Positions 6,272-13,544 are shown, numbered from the stretch's first letter. The stretch: 15,900 nucleotides of DNA from Sphingomonadaceae bacterium (GCA_009923795.1 RFSU01000026.1:1-15900), one strand, 5' to 3'. The notes: generated by a model not told the origin, from the sequence alone. Program-made: numbers and translations.

Positions 6272-8080
6272 TTAGTTATCATCCCCCATGCGGAGGGCTG
6301 CGATAAAGGCTTCTTGCGGGATGCTGACCGAACCATATTCGCGCATCCGCTTTTTGCCCTCTTTCTGCTTATCGAGCAGCTTGCGCTTACGGCTGGCATC
6401 GCCGCCATAGCATTTGGCCGTCACATCCTTGCGCAGGGCCGCAATCGTTTCACGCGCGATCACTTTGCCGCCAATGGCCGCCTGAATGGGGATTTTGAAC
6501 AAATGGCGCGGGATAAGATCCTTCAGCCGTTCGCACATATGCCGTCCGCGCGCTTCGGCGGCGCTGCGGTGCACGATCATCGACAGCGCATCCACCGGAT
6601 CGGCATTGACCAGCACATTCATCTTCACCAAATCCCCCGGCCGATGGCCGATCTGGTGATAGTCAAAGCTGGCATAGCCGCGCGAAATGCTTTTCAGGCG
6701 ATCATAAAAATCAAACACGACTTCGTTGAGCGGCAGTTCATAGGTGATCTGCGCCCGCCCGCCGACATAGGTCAGGTTCTTTTGAATGCCGCGCCGATCC
6801 TGACACAGCTTCAACAGCGATCCGAGATATTCATCCGGCACATAAATGGTCGCTTCAATCCAAGGCTCATCGATAGCGGAAATCCGCACCGGGTCTGGCA
6901 TGTCCGCCGGATTATGCAGCTCTTGCATCGATCCGTCATTCATATGGACGTGATAGACCACGCTGGGTGCGGTTGTGATCAGATCCAGATCATATTCACG
7001 GCTCAACCGCTCTTGGATGATTTCCAGATGCAACAGCCCCAAGAAGCCGCAGCGAAAGCCAAAGCCAAGGGCGGCCGATGATTCCGTTTCAAAGCTAAAG
7101 CTCGCGTCATTCAAACGCAGCTTGGAAATGGAATCGCGCAGTTTTTCAAAATCGGCCGCGTCGGTCGGGAAGAGCCCACAGAACACAACCGGCTGCACTT
7201 CCTTAAAGCCGGCGAGTGCCTTTTCTGCCGGGCGTTTGGCGTCGGTGATGGTGTCGCCGACGCGCGCTTGGCTCACATCCTTAATCTGGGCGGTGATGAA
7301 GCCAACTTCACCGGGGCCAAGATCGGGCAGATTTTCAATCTTTGGCCGCATACAGCCGACACGATCGACAAGGTGCATCGTACCCGCCTGCATAAACTTA
7401 ATCTGCTGGCCCTTTTTCAAAACGCCATCGATAATGCGGACAAGGATGACAACACCCAGATAGGGGTCATACCAGCTGTCAACCAGCATCGCCTTAAGCG
7501 GCGCATTCGCATCGCCCTTGGGCGGCGGAATGCGCGTCACAATGGCTTCCAGAACCTCATCAATCCCGATGCCAGATTTGGCGCTGGTCAAAACCGCATT
7601 ATCGGCAGGCAGGCCAATAATCTCTTCAATCTCGGTCTTCACCTGCTCCACTTCTGCGGCGGGAAGATCAATCTTGTTGATGACGGGCACGATTTCATGA
7701 TCATGCTCAATCGATTGATAAACATTGGCGAGCGTCTGCGCCTCCACCCCTTGGGCGGCATCCACAACCAGCAAGGCACCTTCACAAGCAGCCAAAGCGC
7801 GGGAGACTTCATAGGCGAAATCGACATGGCCCGGCGTGTCCATCAGGTTCAGTGTATAGGTGTTTCCATCTTTCGCCGGGTAATCCAGACGCACCGTCTG
7901 CGCCTTGATCGTGATGCCGCGTTCCTTTTCAATATCCATATTGTCCAGCACCTGCGCCGTCATCTCACGGTCGGTCAGGCCACCGGTGCGCTGGATCAGC
8001 CGATCCGCAAGGGTGGACTTGCCGTGATCGATATGGGCGATGATGGAAAAATTGCGGATCAGATTAAGCGGGTTCGACAT
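6272..8080 (-). CDS. lepA: Elongation factor 4 (ribosomal back-translocase GTPase)
   Basis: LepA/EF4 is a translational GTPase that acts on the ribosome during initiation and elongation and under stress. The 602-residue protein has the family's usual length and all G-motifs: AHIDHGKST (15-23), DTPGHVDF, NKID and TSAKSG. The C-terminal LepA-specific domain ends with the conserved GGDASRKRKLLDKQKEGKK stretch. The ATG at 8080 (MSNPLNLIRN) was chosen because family members begin this close to the P-loop; an open frame extends upstream to 8248 but its translation is low-complexity and covers the REP-like element. No Shine-Dalgarno precedes the ATG. Instead a 7-bp hairpin abuts it. A terminator follows downstream. 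Confidence 0.97.
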   Translation of the reverse strand: MSNPLNLIRNFSIIAHIDHGKSTLADRLIQRTGGLTDREMTAQVLDNMDIEKERGITIKAQTVRLDYPAKDGNTYTLNLMDTPGHVDFAYEVSRALAACEGALLVVDAAQGVEAQTLANVYQSIEHDHEIVPVINKIDLPAAEVEQVKTEIEEIIGLPADNAVLTSAKSGIGIDEVLEAIVTRIPPPKGDANAPLKAMLVDSWYDPYLGVVILVRIIDGVLKKGQQIKFMQAGTMHLVDRVGCMRPKIENLPDLGPGEVGFITAQIKDVSQARVGDTITDAKRPAEKALAGFKEVQPVVFCGLFPTDAADFEKLRDSISKLRLNDASFSFETESSAALGFGFRCGFLGLLHLEIIQERLSREYDLDLITTAPSVVYHVHMNDGSMQELHNPADMPDPVRISAIDEPWIEATIYVPDEYLGSLLKLCQDRRGIQKNLTYVGGRAQITYELPLNEVVFDFYDRLKSISRGYASFDYHQIGHRPGDLVKMNVLVNADPVDALSMIVHRSAAEARGRHMCERLKDLIPRHLFKIPIQAAIGGKVIARETIAALRKDVTAKCYGGDASRKRKLLDKQKEGKKRMREYGSVSIPQEAFIAALRMGDDN

Positions 8081-8100
8081 GCACTGCGCCCTAGCAGTGC
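8081..8100 (-). promoter_or_regulatory. Hairpin abutting the lepA start codon
   Basis: GCACTGC and GCAGTGC form a perfect 7-bp stem with a six-base loop, and its last base is next to the lepA ATG (8078-8080). It occupies the place where a ribosome binding site would be, and no Shine-Dalgarno is visible. A role in controlling lepA initiation is inferred only. Confidence 0.45.
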
Positions 8101-8139
8101 GCGCGGCAAAGGGCAAAGGGGGGATGGAGCAATAGTCTT

Positions 8140-8222
8140 GCCCACCCCCAGCCCCTCCCGCTTGCGGGAGGGGAGCGCGGCTTGAGCGGCCGCAGGGCGC
8201 TTTTAGCCGCAGCGGGGTGGGC
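8140..8222. repeat. REP-like composite inverted repeat
   Basis: The element is bounded by a perfect 9-bp inverted repeat, GCCCACCCC (8140-8148) and GGGGTGGGC (8214-8222). Inside are a 10-bp stem, CCCCTCCCGC/GCGGGAGGGG (8152-8161 with 8164-8173), and a 6-bp stem, GCGGCT/AGCCGC (8177-8182 with 8205-8210), around the palindrome GCGGCCGC (8186-8193). The whole can fold into a cruciform-like structure. Such CCCTCCCGC-type elements are widespread between genes in sphingomonads, where they may stabilise or end transcripts. It lies eight bases after the hydrolase stop and before lepA. No second copy is seen in this window. Confidence 0.65.
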
Positions 8223-8229
8223 CAGATCC

Positions 8230-9162
8230 CTAACTCCGCGCCAACCAATCAGATAGGATCGCATTCACCTTTTCCGGCGCTTCCTGTTGCACCCAGTGAG
8301 AGACTTTCGGCAAGCGGTGCAGCTCCAGCTTGGGAACCCATTTCTCCGTCCCGATTGTGCAGCCAATGCCCAGTGCTGCGTCCTCTTCCCCCCAGATCAT
8401 CAGGGTGGGGATCTCAATGCGCGCATCGCCAAGTCGGACGGCCCAAGGGTAACGGATGAATGCGCGATAATAATTGATCATCGCGGTCAAAGCGCCGGGC
8501 CGCTGGGCGGCGGCGGCGTAGACATCCAGCACCTCTGGGCCAAAGCGGCTCTTATCAACGGCCATACCATGAAAGGCGCGGCGAATGCCCGCGGCATCCT
8601 CCGCCCCCATAAAGCGTTCGGGCAGGCGGGGCAGTTGGAAGAAATAGACATACCAGCTTTTCTTCAGCTGCCGCCAGCGTCGCAATTCCCGCTGAAACAC
8701 CTTCGGGTGCGGCACATTCATGATGACCAGCCGCATTACAGGCCGGGGCCGGGCCGCCTTGCCATTCATGATCGCAAAGGCCCAGGCGATAATCGCCCCC
8801 CAATCATGCGCGATGAGCAACACCTCATCCACCGGGCTTTCTGCCGCCGCCGCATCAATGAGCGCGCCGACATCGTCGGTCAGATGATCCAGACCATAAG
8901 ACCGCACACCCTTGGACTGGCTTGTCGCGCCATAGCCACGCGAATTAGGGGCCCACACACGCCAGCCCTGGTCTGCCAGCAGCGGCATTTGGAACCGCCA
9001 GCTATAATTAAGTTCGGGAAAGCCATGGAGGCATAAAGCCAGCTTGCGCGACCCCGCATCGCCCGCTTCGGCCAGTTCAAAATCAATCCCATTGGCCCGC
9101 ACAAAACGCTGACGAATCCCCGATTGCGGTTCCGGCTCCCAAGAAAATTTCGGCTGTTCCAT
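8230..9162 (-). CDS. Alpha/beta hydrolase, epoxide-hydrolase type
   Basis: The 310-residue cytoplasmic enzyme belongs to the alpha/beta-hydrolase group with an aspartate nucleophile. HGFPE at 46-50 supplies the oxyanion hole, the nucleophile elbow is HDWGA with Asp120, the acid is probably Asp261 in WGEEDAAL and the base is His289 in VSHW. Cap-domain tyrosines typical of epoxide hydrolases occur in WYVYFFQLP (170-178) and NYYRA (230-234). These features favour epoxide hydrolysis to a diol over an esterase; haloalkane dehalogenases lack the paired tyrosines. The ATG at 9162 was chosen over a TTG at 9180 because AAGGGG lies about nine bases upstream. It shares orientation with the HAD-pnuC-nadR operon but is separated from it by the probable small RNA gene, so it probably has its own promoter; a -10-like CATAAT lies on its strand at 9251-9256. 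Confidence 0.88.
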   Translation of the reverse strand: MEQPKFSWEPEPQSGIRQRFVRANGIDFELAEAGDAGSRKLALCLHGFPELNYSWRFQMPLLADQGWRVWAPNSRGYGATSQSKGVRSYGLDHLTDDVGALIDAAAAESPVDEVLLIAHDWGAIIAWAFAIMNGKAARPRPVMRLVIMNVPHPKVFQRELRRWRQLKKSWYVYFFQLPRLPERFMGAEDAAGIRRAFHGMAVDKSRFGPEVLDVYAAAAQRPGALTAMINYYRAFIRYPWAVRLGDARIEIPTLMIWGEEDAALGIGCTIGTEKWVPKLELHRLPKVSHWVQQEAPEKVNAILSDWLARS

Positions 9163-9259
9163 GGCTCTGCGCCCCTTCAAAATCTACACACGCACTCAGC
9201 CCAGATCACCGCGCCTGTCCAGCACCTTGGGCAGGGAAAAATTAACATCCATTATGGCC

Positions 9260-9288
9260 TAGACATTTGCGCCATATTGGCAGATATG
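9260..9288 (+). promoter_or_regulatory. Candidate promoter of the small RNA
   Basis: TAGACA (9260-9265; five of six to TTGACA) is followed after 17 bases by GATATG (9283-9288; three of six to TATAAT), placing a start near 9293-9295 at the base of the RNA's first stem. The spacer contains GCCATATTGGC (9271-9281), a 4-bp inverted repeat with a three-base centre, which might bind a regulator. An alternative pair, TTGGGC (9227-9232) and CATTAT (9250-9255) with a 17-base spacer, would start the RNA about 30 bases earlier. Confidence 0.4.
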
Positions 9289-9292
9289 CATC

Positions 9293-9396
9293 CTCGTGGC
9301 GCTTTCGCGCAGACGCCCGGCATAAGCGCCGCGAGTAATCGCGTACCCCCTCCGGCCTGCGCACCCCCGGCCGGGCCATGTGCCCGGCCTTTTTTT
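9293..9396 (+). ncRNA. Probable trans-acting small RNA of about 100 nt
   Basis: The stretch has the build of a bacterial small RNA and no plus-strand gene that its terminator could serve. A 12-bp stem with one G-U pair (9293-9304 with 9324-9335) closes a 19-base loop. A single-stranded middle follows that is unusually C-rich, with CCCCCTCC at 9346-9353 complementary to Shine-Dalgarno sequences, and a second C-run at 9363-9367. A strong terminator hairpin with seven U ends it. The reading frame through it has no ribosome binding site and runs on past the terminator, so it is not coding. C-rich unpaired stretches are the usual target-binding part of alphaproteobacterial small RNAs. Targets are unknown. 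The 5' end is predicted only; it could start near 9262. Confidence 0.65.
9369..9396 (+). terminator. Strong intrinsic terminator (U7)
   Basis: GGCCGGGC (9369-9376) and GCCCGGCC (9382-9389) form a perfect 8-bp all-GC stem with loop CATGT, followed by seven T (9390-9396). It reads on the plus strand, whereas both flanking genes are on the minus strand, which is what reveals the small RNA upstream. It is the best terminator in the window. Confidence 0.85.
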
Positions 9397-9426
9397 CAAT
9401 CTCCAGAAATTGGTGTTGCGCGAAAC

Positions 9427-9960
9427 TTAAGCCGAAAATCGCGCCTGAATTGCGCGCATCGCAGCAGCGGTTCGGGCCGGGCCACTGCCCTGCACCAGCG
9501 CATAGGGCAGCGCGCAGCGATCCAGCTCTGCAATCGATAAATCTAGGAAGCGGCGGCGAGTGTCAGCTTCCCCCAAATAGCGCAAGCCATCGGCCACCCA
9601 GGGCAAATCAATATCCGGCACCAGATAAAGATCCGCCGGACTTTGGAGATTTGCGAAGGCCGGATCTTGCGCGTCATAGAGCATCTGCGCCCAGACGGCG
9701 GTCATCACCGGATCGGTATCCAAGATGAGCCAGCCCTGCCCCGCCGCTTCGGCCGCGCTGCGTGCCGCGCTGATCCGGCGGTGATGCTCGGCCGCGATCT
9801 CTACCAGATCGACCATGCGGGTGTGTGCGCCATGTTCTTCACACCATAAGCGGCCATATTCTTCGACCAAAGGCGCGTTGAGCTGCGCCGCTAGGGCGGT
9901 GGCCAAGGTCGATTTGCCCGTGCTTTCCGGGCCGTGAAGGCAGATCACCCGCACCGTCAC
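9427..9960 (-). CDS. NadR-type ATPase, probable ribosylnicotinamide kinase
   Basis: The 177-residue P-loop protein matches the kinase part of NadR, which phosphorylates nicotinamide riboside to NMN. It has the Walker A GPESTGKST (10-18), the EEYGR motif (33-37) and a Walker B-like LILDTDPVMT (78-87) with Asp81/Asp83. The helix-turn-helix and adenylyltransferase parts of full-length NadR are absent, so only the kinase function is expected. The start is a GTG at 9960 that overlaps the pnuC stop in the sequence GTGA, a four-base overlap typical of coupled genes; the frame upstream of it runs inside pnuC. Together with PnuC it should trap imported nicotinamide riboside inside the cell as NMN. Substrate assignment is inferred from this pairing. 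Confidence 0.82.
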   Translation of the reverse strand: MTVRVICLHGPESTGKSTLATALAAQLNAPLVEEYGRLWCEEHGAHTRMVDLVEIAAEHHRRISAARSAAEAAGQGWLILDTDPVMTAVWAQMLYDAQDPAFANLQSPADLYLVPDIDLPWVADGLRYLGEADTRRRFLDLSIAELDRCALPYALVQGSGPARTAAAMRAIQARFSA

Positions 9961-10532
9961 AGCGCAGCTGCCCGCTGGCGTGCCTCGGCCCGCCGCCATT
10001 CGATCAGCCCCCAAATCGCCATCCCAAGGAAGAGGACATAAAGGCCGGTGAACCAGTAAAGCTGCTTTTGCCAATAAAGGCCGATGGAGATCAGGTTGAC
10101 CACGACCCACCAATGCCAATTATTGATATAGCGGCGCGTCATGAGGATTTGGGCAACCACGCTGAGCATCGCGACGCTCGCATCCCACCAGGGGTAGGAC
10201 GCATTGGTGTTCATCGCCATGAACCAGCCCCAGCCCCAGATCGCGAGGAGGGCCACCCCAATCCAAGCCATCTGCCCGGCCATGCCAAGCCGCGCGACAA
10301 TCACATCCCCTTCAACCCCCTGATGCCGCGCCCAGAGGCGCCAGCCGATCAGATTGACGATGAAGAAGAAGAGCTGCAGCCCCGCATCCGAGTAAAGCTG
10401 CACATCCCACAGAACGATGGCCGTTAACGTCACCATCACCAAGGCCGCTGGAAAGTTCCAGACGCTGCGCTTCACGATCAGCACAATGTTGAGCACCCCG
10501 AACAGGGCGGCGATGAATTCCAGCAGCGACAT
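9957..10532 (-). CDS. pnuC: Nicotinamide riboside transporter PnuC
   Basis: PnuC is an inner-membrane facilitator for vitamin B3 ribosides; uptake is driven by phosphorylation inside the cell. The 191-residue protein is mostly hydrophobic with about seven helices. Family features include QLFFFIVNLIGWRLW in the third helix region and the C-terminal stretch from WWVVVNLISIGLYW to GLYVLFLGMAIWGLIEW. The ATG at 10532 follows the HAD stop by 12 bases, and the kinase gene overlaps its stop, so the three genes are one operon. PnuC relatives for thiamine or riboflavin (PnuT, PnuX) exist; the NadR-type kinase next to it favours nicotinamide riboside. No riboswitch precedes it, because the HAD gene is directly upstream. 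Confidence 0.9.
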   Translation of the reverse strand: MSLLEFIAALFGVLNIVLIVKRSVWNFPAALVMVTLTAIVLWDVQLYSDAGLQLFFFIVNLIGWRLWARHQGVEGDVIVARLGMAGQMAWIGVALLAIWGWGWFMAMNTNASYPWWDASVAMLSVVAQILMTRRYINNWHWWVVVNLISIGLYWQKQLYWFTGLYVLFLGMAIWGLIEWRRAEARQRAAAL

Positions 10533-10544
10533 GAGGCCGACCGG

Positions 10545-11192
10545 TTACAGCGCCAAGCCGGTGAGTGCGGCCAGATCCGCCAATGCCTGCGCCTCGCCCG
10601 TCACCTTGATGGCGGTCATGCCAAGGGCTGCGGCGGGTTTGCAGTTAATGCCCAGATCATCGAGATAGATGCAGCGCGCAGGCGCGACATCCAGCGTTTC
10701 GCACATCATTTGGTAAATGCGCGGATCGGGCTTGCGAATGCCGAGTTTGGAGCTTTCGATCACATGGTCAAACCGCGCCATAATCGCCCGCACTTCGGCG
10801 GCCTTTTCTTCGCTTGTCGACATGCCGGCGCCATTGCCGGCGGGAACATTATTGGTGATGCAGCCAATTTTATGCCCGGCCGCCTTTACCTGATCAAGGG
10901 CGGCCACCACGCGCGGGCGAACATCGCCTGACAGAAGCGCCAAAACATCCCGACCGCGAATATCATGGCCCAAGGCGGCGGCTTCGGCGGCGAACAAATC
11001 ATCAAAATGATCGGCAGTTATCTCCGCCCGCTCGAACAAGGCCCAAGCATTAGAATCAGGGTCGGTTGCGTTGATCCGGCGGATAATATCGGCGGGCAGG
11101 CCACGCTCCCCCTCAAATCGGGTGAAGGCCTCAAAAGGAGATGACGTTACGACACCCCCGAAATCCCAGATGATTGCTTCAAATTGGCGCAT
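10545..11192 (-). CDS. HAD-like hydrolase (HAD-IA, soluble-epoxide-hydrolase N-domain type)
   Basis: This 215-residue cytoplasmic protein has the HAD order of motifs: motif I IIWDFGGVV with nucleophile Asp10, motif II ITNN (112-115), a motif III lysine in SSKLGIRKPDP (Lys149 or Lys154), and motif IV YLDDLGINC with Asp178/Asp179. The second aspartate of the usual DxD is replaced by glycine (Asp10-Phe-Gly12), as in the subgroup related to the N-terminal domain of vertebrate soluble epoxide hydrolase. This makes ordinary phosphatase activity less certain. The ATG at 11192 has no strong Shine-Dalgarno. It is the first gene of an operon with pnuC and the NadR-type kinase; a nucleotide- or riboside-phosphate substrate would fit this context but cannot be shown. 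Confidence 0.85.
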   Translation of the reverse strand: MRQFEAIIWDFGGVVTSSPFEAFTRFEGERGLPADIIRRINATDPDSNAWALFERAEITADHFDDLFAAEAAALGHDIRGRDVLALLSGDVRPRVVAALDQVKAAGHKIGCITNNVPAGNGAGMSTSEEKAAEVRAIMARFDHVIESSKLGIRKPDPRIYQMMCETLDVAPARCIYLDDLGINCKPAAALGMTAIKVTGEAQALADLAALTGLAL

Positions 11193-11274
11193 GGATCTTG
11201 CTTAGGGGGGAAGGCTTGCGCTTGCAAATCCTCTCAATTGCTGATTGATTTGAACCAGAGAGTGGAGGGGTTGA

Positions 11275-13167
11275 ATGAAAACCATGCAGAAACTGTTGGG
11301 CGGTGTCGCACTTGCCCTGACGCTGGCGAGTTGCGGGCAGATTAGCGATCTTGTCTCTGGCAAAAAATCTGACGCTGACGTGCCGCTGACCGAATATCCT
11401 GAGCAGGTCTATTTTGGCGACACGCATTTGCACACGGCCAACTCCTCCGACGCCTTTGGGTTGGGCGTGCGACTTCCGCCGGAAGAAGCGCTACGCTTTG
11501 CGATGGGGGAAGAGACGCTGTCTACCACAGGGCTGAAGGCCAAACTGGCCCGGCCGCTCGATTTTCTTGTCATCGCCGACCATTCGGATGGTCTGGCTGC
11601 GTTGAAGCAAATTCATGATGCGCCCGGTTTTCTGCTGACGGATCCGACGTTGCGGCGCTGGCACGACGAATTGCAAAAAGGCCCGGCGGAATCGCAAAAA
11701 GTTGCGATGGAACTCATCGACCGCTTTTCGAAGCGGACATTGCCCGCCGACATGCTGGACCCCAAGGCAATGGAAAAGCGGACCACCGATGTCTGGCGGG
11801 ACCATACGAGCATTGTTGAACGCTATAATAGCCCCGGCAAATTCACCGCCTTTATGGGCTTTGAATATACGTTGATGCGCCGGGGCGATAATCTCCACCG
11901 TGTCGTCATCATGCGCGATGGCAAGGATAAGGCGGATCAGGTTCTGCCCTATTCCTCCCTTATTGGCACCAGCCCTGATCAGCTTTGGGACTATATGGAT
12001 GCCTATGAAAAAAAGACGGGCGGCAAAATCCTTGCCATTCCGCACAATTCCAACCTGTCCAATGGCCTGATGTTTCAACTGACCGGCCCCAATGGCGGGC
12101 CAATGACAGCGGCCTATGCTCGCCGCCGGAGTTCGAAGGAGCCCTTGGTCGAAGCCACGCAGATTAAGGGGGATAGCGAAAGCCATCCCTTCCTGTCGCC
12201 CAATGACGAATTCGCCAATTATGGCGATGCCGGGTGGGATCTGGGCAATCTGACGATGGAAAGCAAGAAGACGCCGGACATGCTGGCGGGCGATTATGTC
12301 CGCGAGGCATTGAAGCGCGGCCTACTGATCGAGCAAAAGACCGGCGTGAACCCCTATAAGCTGGGGATGATCGGCTCAACAGACAGCCACACAGCCCTTG
12401 CCACCGGCGATGAGAATAACTTCTTCGGGAAGTTTTCGGGCAATGAACCGAACGCGACGCGTGCGTCCACCCCGCAAAATCTTGGCACACGCGTGGGCCG
12501 GATTGGCTGGCATTATCTGGCGGGCGGCTATGCCGCTGTCTGGGCACGGGCCAACACGCGCGGCGCCATTTTTGATGCCATGACCAAGCGGGAGGTCTAT
12601 TCAACCACCGGCCCGCGCATGAAGGTGCGCGTCTTTGGCGGTTGGGACTTTTCCGATGCCGATTGGAAATCCAATTGGGTGAAGGCCGGCTATACGCGCG
12701 GCGTCCCGATGGGCAGCGACCTAAAGCCGGGCAAGGGCACACCCAAATTCATGATTTCTGCGTTGAAGGATCCGATGGGCGCTAATCTTGACCGTGTTCA
12801 GATGGTCAAGGGCTGGGTCGATGCCTCTGGCACGATGCAGGAAAAGGTGTTTGACGTGGTCTGGAGCGACCCGGCGAAGCGCAAGATCACGGGCGGTAAG
12901 CTTGCCCCCGTTGGCGATACGATCGACCTGAAAACGGCAAGCTATAAAAACACCATCGGCGCGCCGGAACTGCGCACCGTCTGGAGCGACCCGGAATTCA
13001 ACCCTAAAATTCGCGCCTTTTATTATCTGCGCGTCATGGAAATCCCAACCCCGCGTTGGCCGGTCTATGATGCCGTCCGCTATGGGGCAAAGCTTCCTAA
13101 GGACGCAAAGTTGAAGGATCAGGAACGGGCCTATACCTCGCCCATCTGGTACACACCGCGCGGTTAA
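11275..13167 (+). CDS. DUF3604 family lipoprotein, predicted PHP-like metallohydrolase
   Basis: The 630-residue protein starts with a lipoprotein signal: basic residues, a hydrophobic core and the lipobox LASC with Cys20, so it should be exported and anchored by lipid. The mature part matches DUF3604, related to the PHP metallo-phosphoesterase fold. Likely metal ligands are visible in order: DTHLHTANSSD (His51, His53), IADHSD (Asp102, His103), GFEYT (Glu197), NLHRVV (His209), IPHNSN (His257) and GSTDSHT (Asp370, His372). Thus the active site looks intact. The substrate of the family is unknown. The ATG at 11275 is preceded by GGAGGGG at 11264-11270. It is transcribed divergently from the HAD operon across 82 bases; the best promoter-like pair there is weak. 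A GC-rich stem-loop follows the stop. Confidence 0.88.
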   Translation: MKTMQKLLGGVALALTLASCGQISDLVSGKKSDADVPLTEYPEQVYFGDTHLHTANSSDAFGLGVRLPPEEALRFAMGEETLSTTGLKAKLARPLDFLVIADHSDGLAALKQIHDAPGFLLTDPTLRRWHDELQKGPAESQKVAMELIDRFSKRTLPADMLDPKAMEKRTTDVWRDHTSIVERYNSPGKFTAFMGFEYTLMRRGDNLHRVVIMRDGKDKADQVLPYSSLIGTSPDQLWDYMDAYEKKTGGKILAIPHNSNLSNGLMFQLTGPNGGPMTAAYARRRSSKEPLVEATQIKGDSESHPFLSPNDEFANYGDAGWDLGNLTMESKKTPDMLAGDYVREALKRGLLIEQKTGVNPYKLGMIGSTDSHTALATGDENNFFGKFSGNEPNATRASTPQNLGTRVGRIGWHYLAGGYAAVWARANTRGAIFDAMTKREVYSTTGPRMKVRVFGGWDFSDADWKSNWVKAGYTRGVPMGSDLKPGKGTPKFMISALKDPMGANLDRVQMVKGWVDASGTMQEKVFDVVWSDPAKRKITGGKLAPVGDTIDLKTASYKNTIGAPELRTVWSDPEFNPKIRAFYYLRVMEIPTPRWPVYDAVRYGAKLPKDAKLKDQERAYTSPIWYTPRG

Positions 13168-13177
13168 CCAGGATAAG

Positions 13178-13209
13178 GGCGGCGGGACGACACAGCACGT
13201 TCCGCCGCC
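13178..13209 (+). terminator. GC-rich stem-loop after the DUF3604 gene
   Basis: Positions 13178-13188 pair with 13199-13209 in an 11-bp stem (one G-U pair) around a ten-base loop, starting ten bases after the stop codon. No U-run follows, so it may end transcription inefficiently or protect the mRNA 3' end. Confidence 0.5.
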
Positions 13210-13301
13210 TGCCTTCGCCTGAGTTGTAATATTCCCCGTTGACGCGGGCGCTTTGGTGACTCACATATTGGTCCAGTCAAATTCTTGCGACGGATGTGAA
13301 C

Positions 13302-13496
13302 ATGCCGGACACCAAAGAAACACCCGAAGACAATGAAGCCGTCCGCGAAGTCAAGCGGGCAAAGGCCAGCGCCGAAGCGGTTGCCGAAACCGCAAAACGG
13401 CCCGTTAACTGGAAAGCCGCCGCCGGCATTGGTATTGGATCGGCCGCAATCTTGGGCGCTTTGATCTACGCCAGCCGCAGAAACCGCGACAAGTAA
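13302..13496 (+). CDS. Small membrane-anchored hypothetical protein
   Basis: The 64-residue protein has a charged, helix-forming N-terminal half rich in Lys, Glu and Ala (about 1-33), then a glycine/alanine-rich hydrophobic segment (about 37-57; GIGIGSAAILGALIY) and a basic end (SRRNRDK). This is the layout of a tail-anchored inner-membrane protein with its N-terminus in the cytoplasm or periplasm. An in-frame GTG at 13296 is an alternative start; neither has a good Shine-Dalgarno. A TTGACG (13239-13244) and a CATATT (13264-13269) upstream could be a promoter, but the 19-base spacer is long. No family is recognised. It resembles short DUF883/ElaB-like membrane proteins only in general layout. 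rluA begins 48 bases downstream. Confidence 0.65.
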   Translation: MPDTKETPEDNEAVREVKRAKASAEAVAETAKRPVNWKAAAGIGIGSAAILGALIYASRRNRDK

Positions 13497-13544
13497 ACAG
13501 ACAGAAGGTGGACGCGGGGGGGCAGGCGTGGCAAGGCGCCCGTC

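Noticed and set aside
7268..8185. 305-codon and other long plus-strand frames within 6314-8185
   Set aside because: They are antisense to lepA, whose protein is unmistakable, and arise from its codon bias.
8140..8222. CRISPR repeat or IS end
   Set aside because: There is a single unit with no spaced copies and no transposase nearby; nested inverted repeats fit a REP-like element better.
8081..8248. N-terminal extension of lepA by 56 codons
   Set aside because: The extension is translated from the hairpin and the REP-like element and has no counterpart in LepA proteins.
9124..9540. 138-codon plus-strand frame through the small RNA region
   Set aside because: It has no ribosome binding site, continues across the U7 terminator and into the antisense of the NadR-type gene, and its composition is unlike a protein.
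13268..13280. TTGGTCCAGTCAA as a third FNR-like box
   Set aside because: The spacing between half-sites is one base short and the first half is TTGG, so it does not fit TTGA-N6-TCAA.
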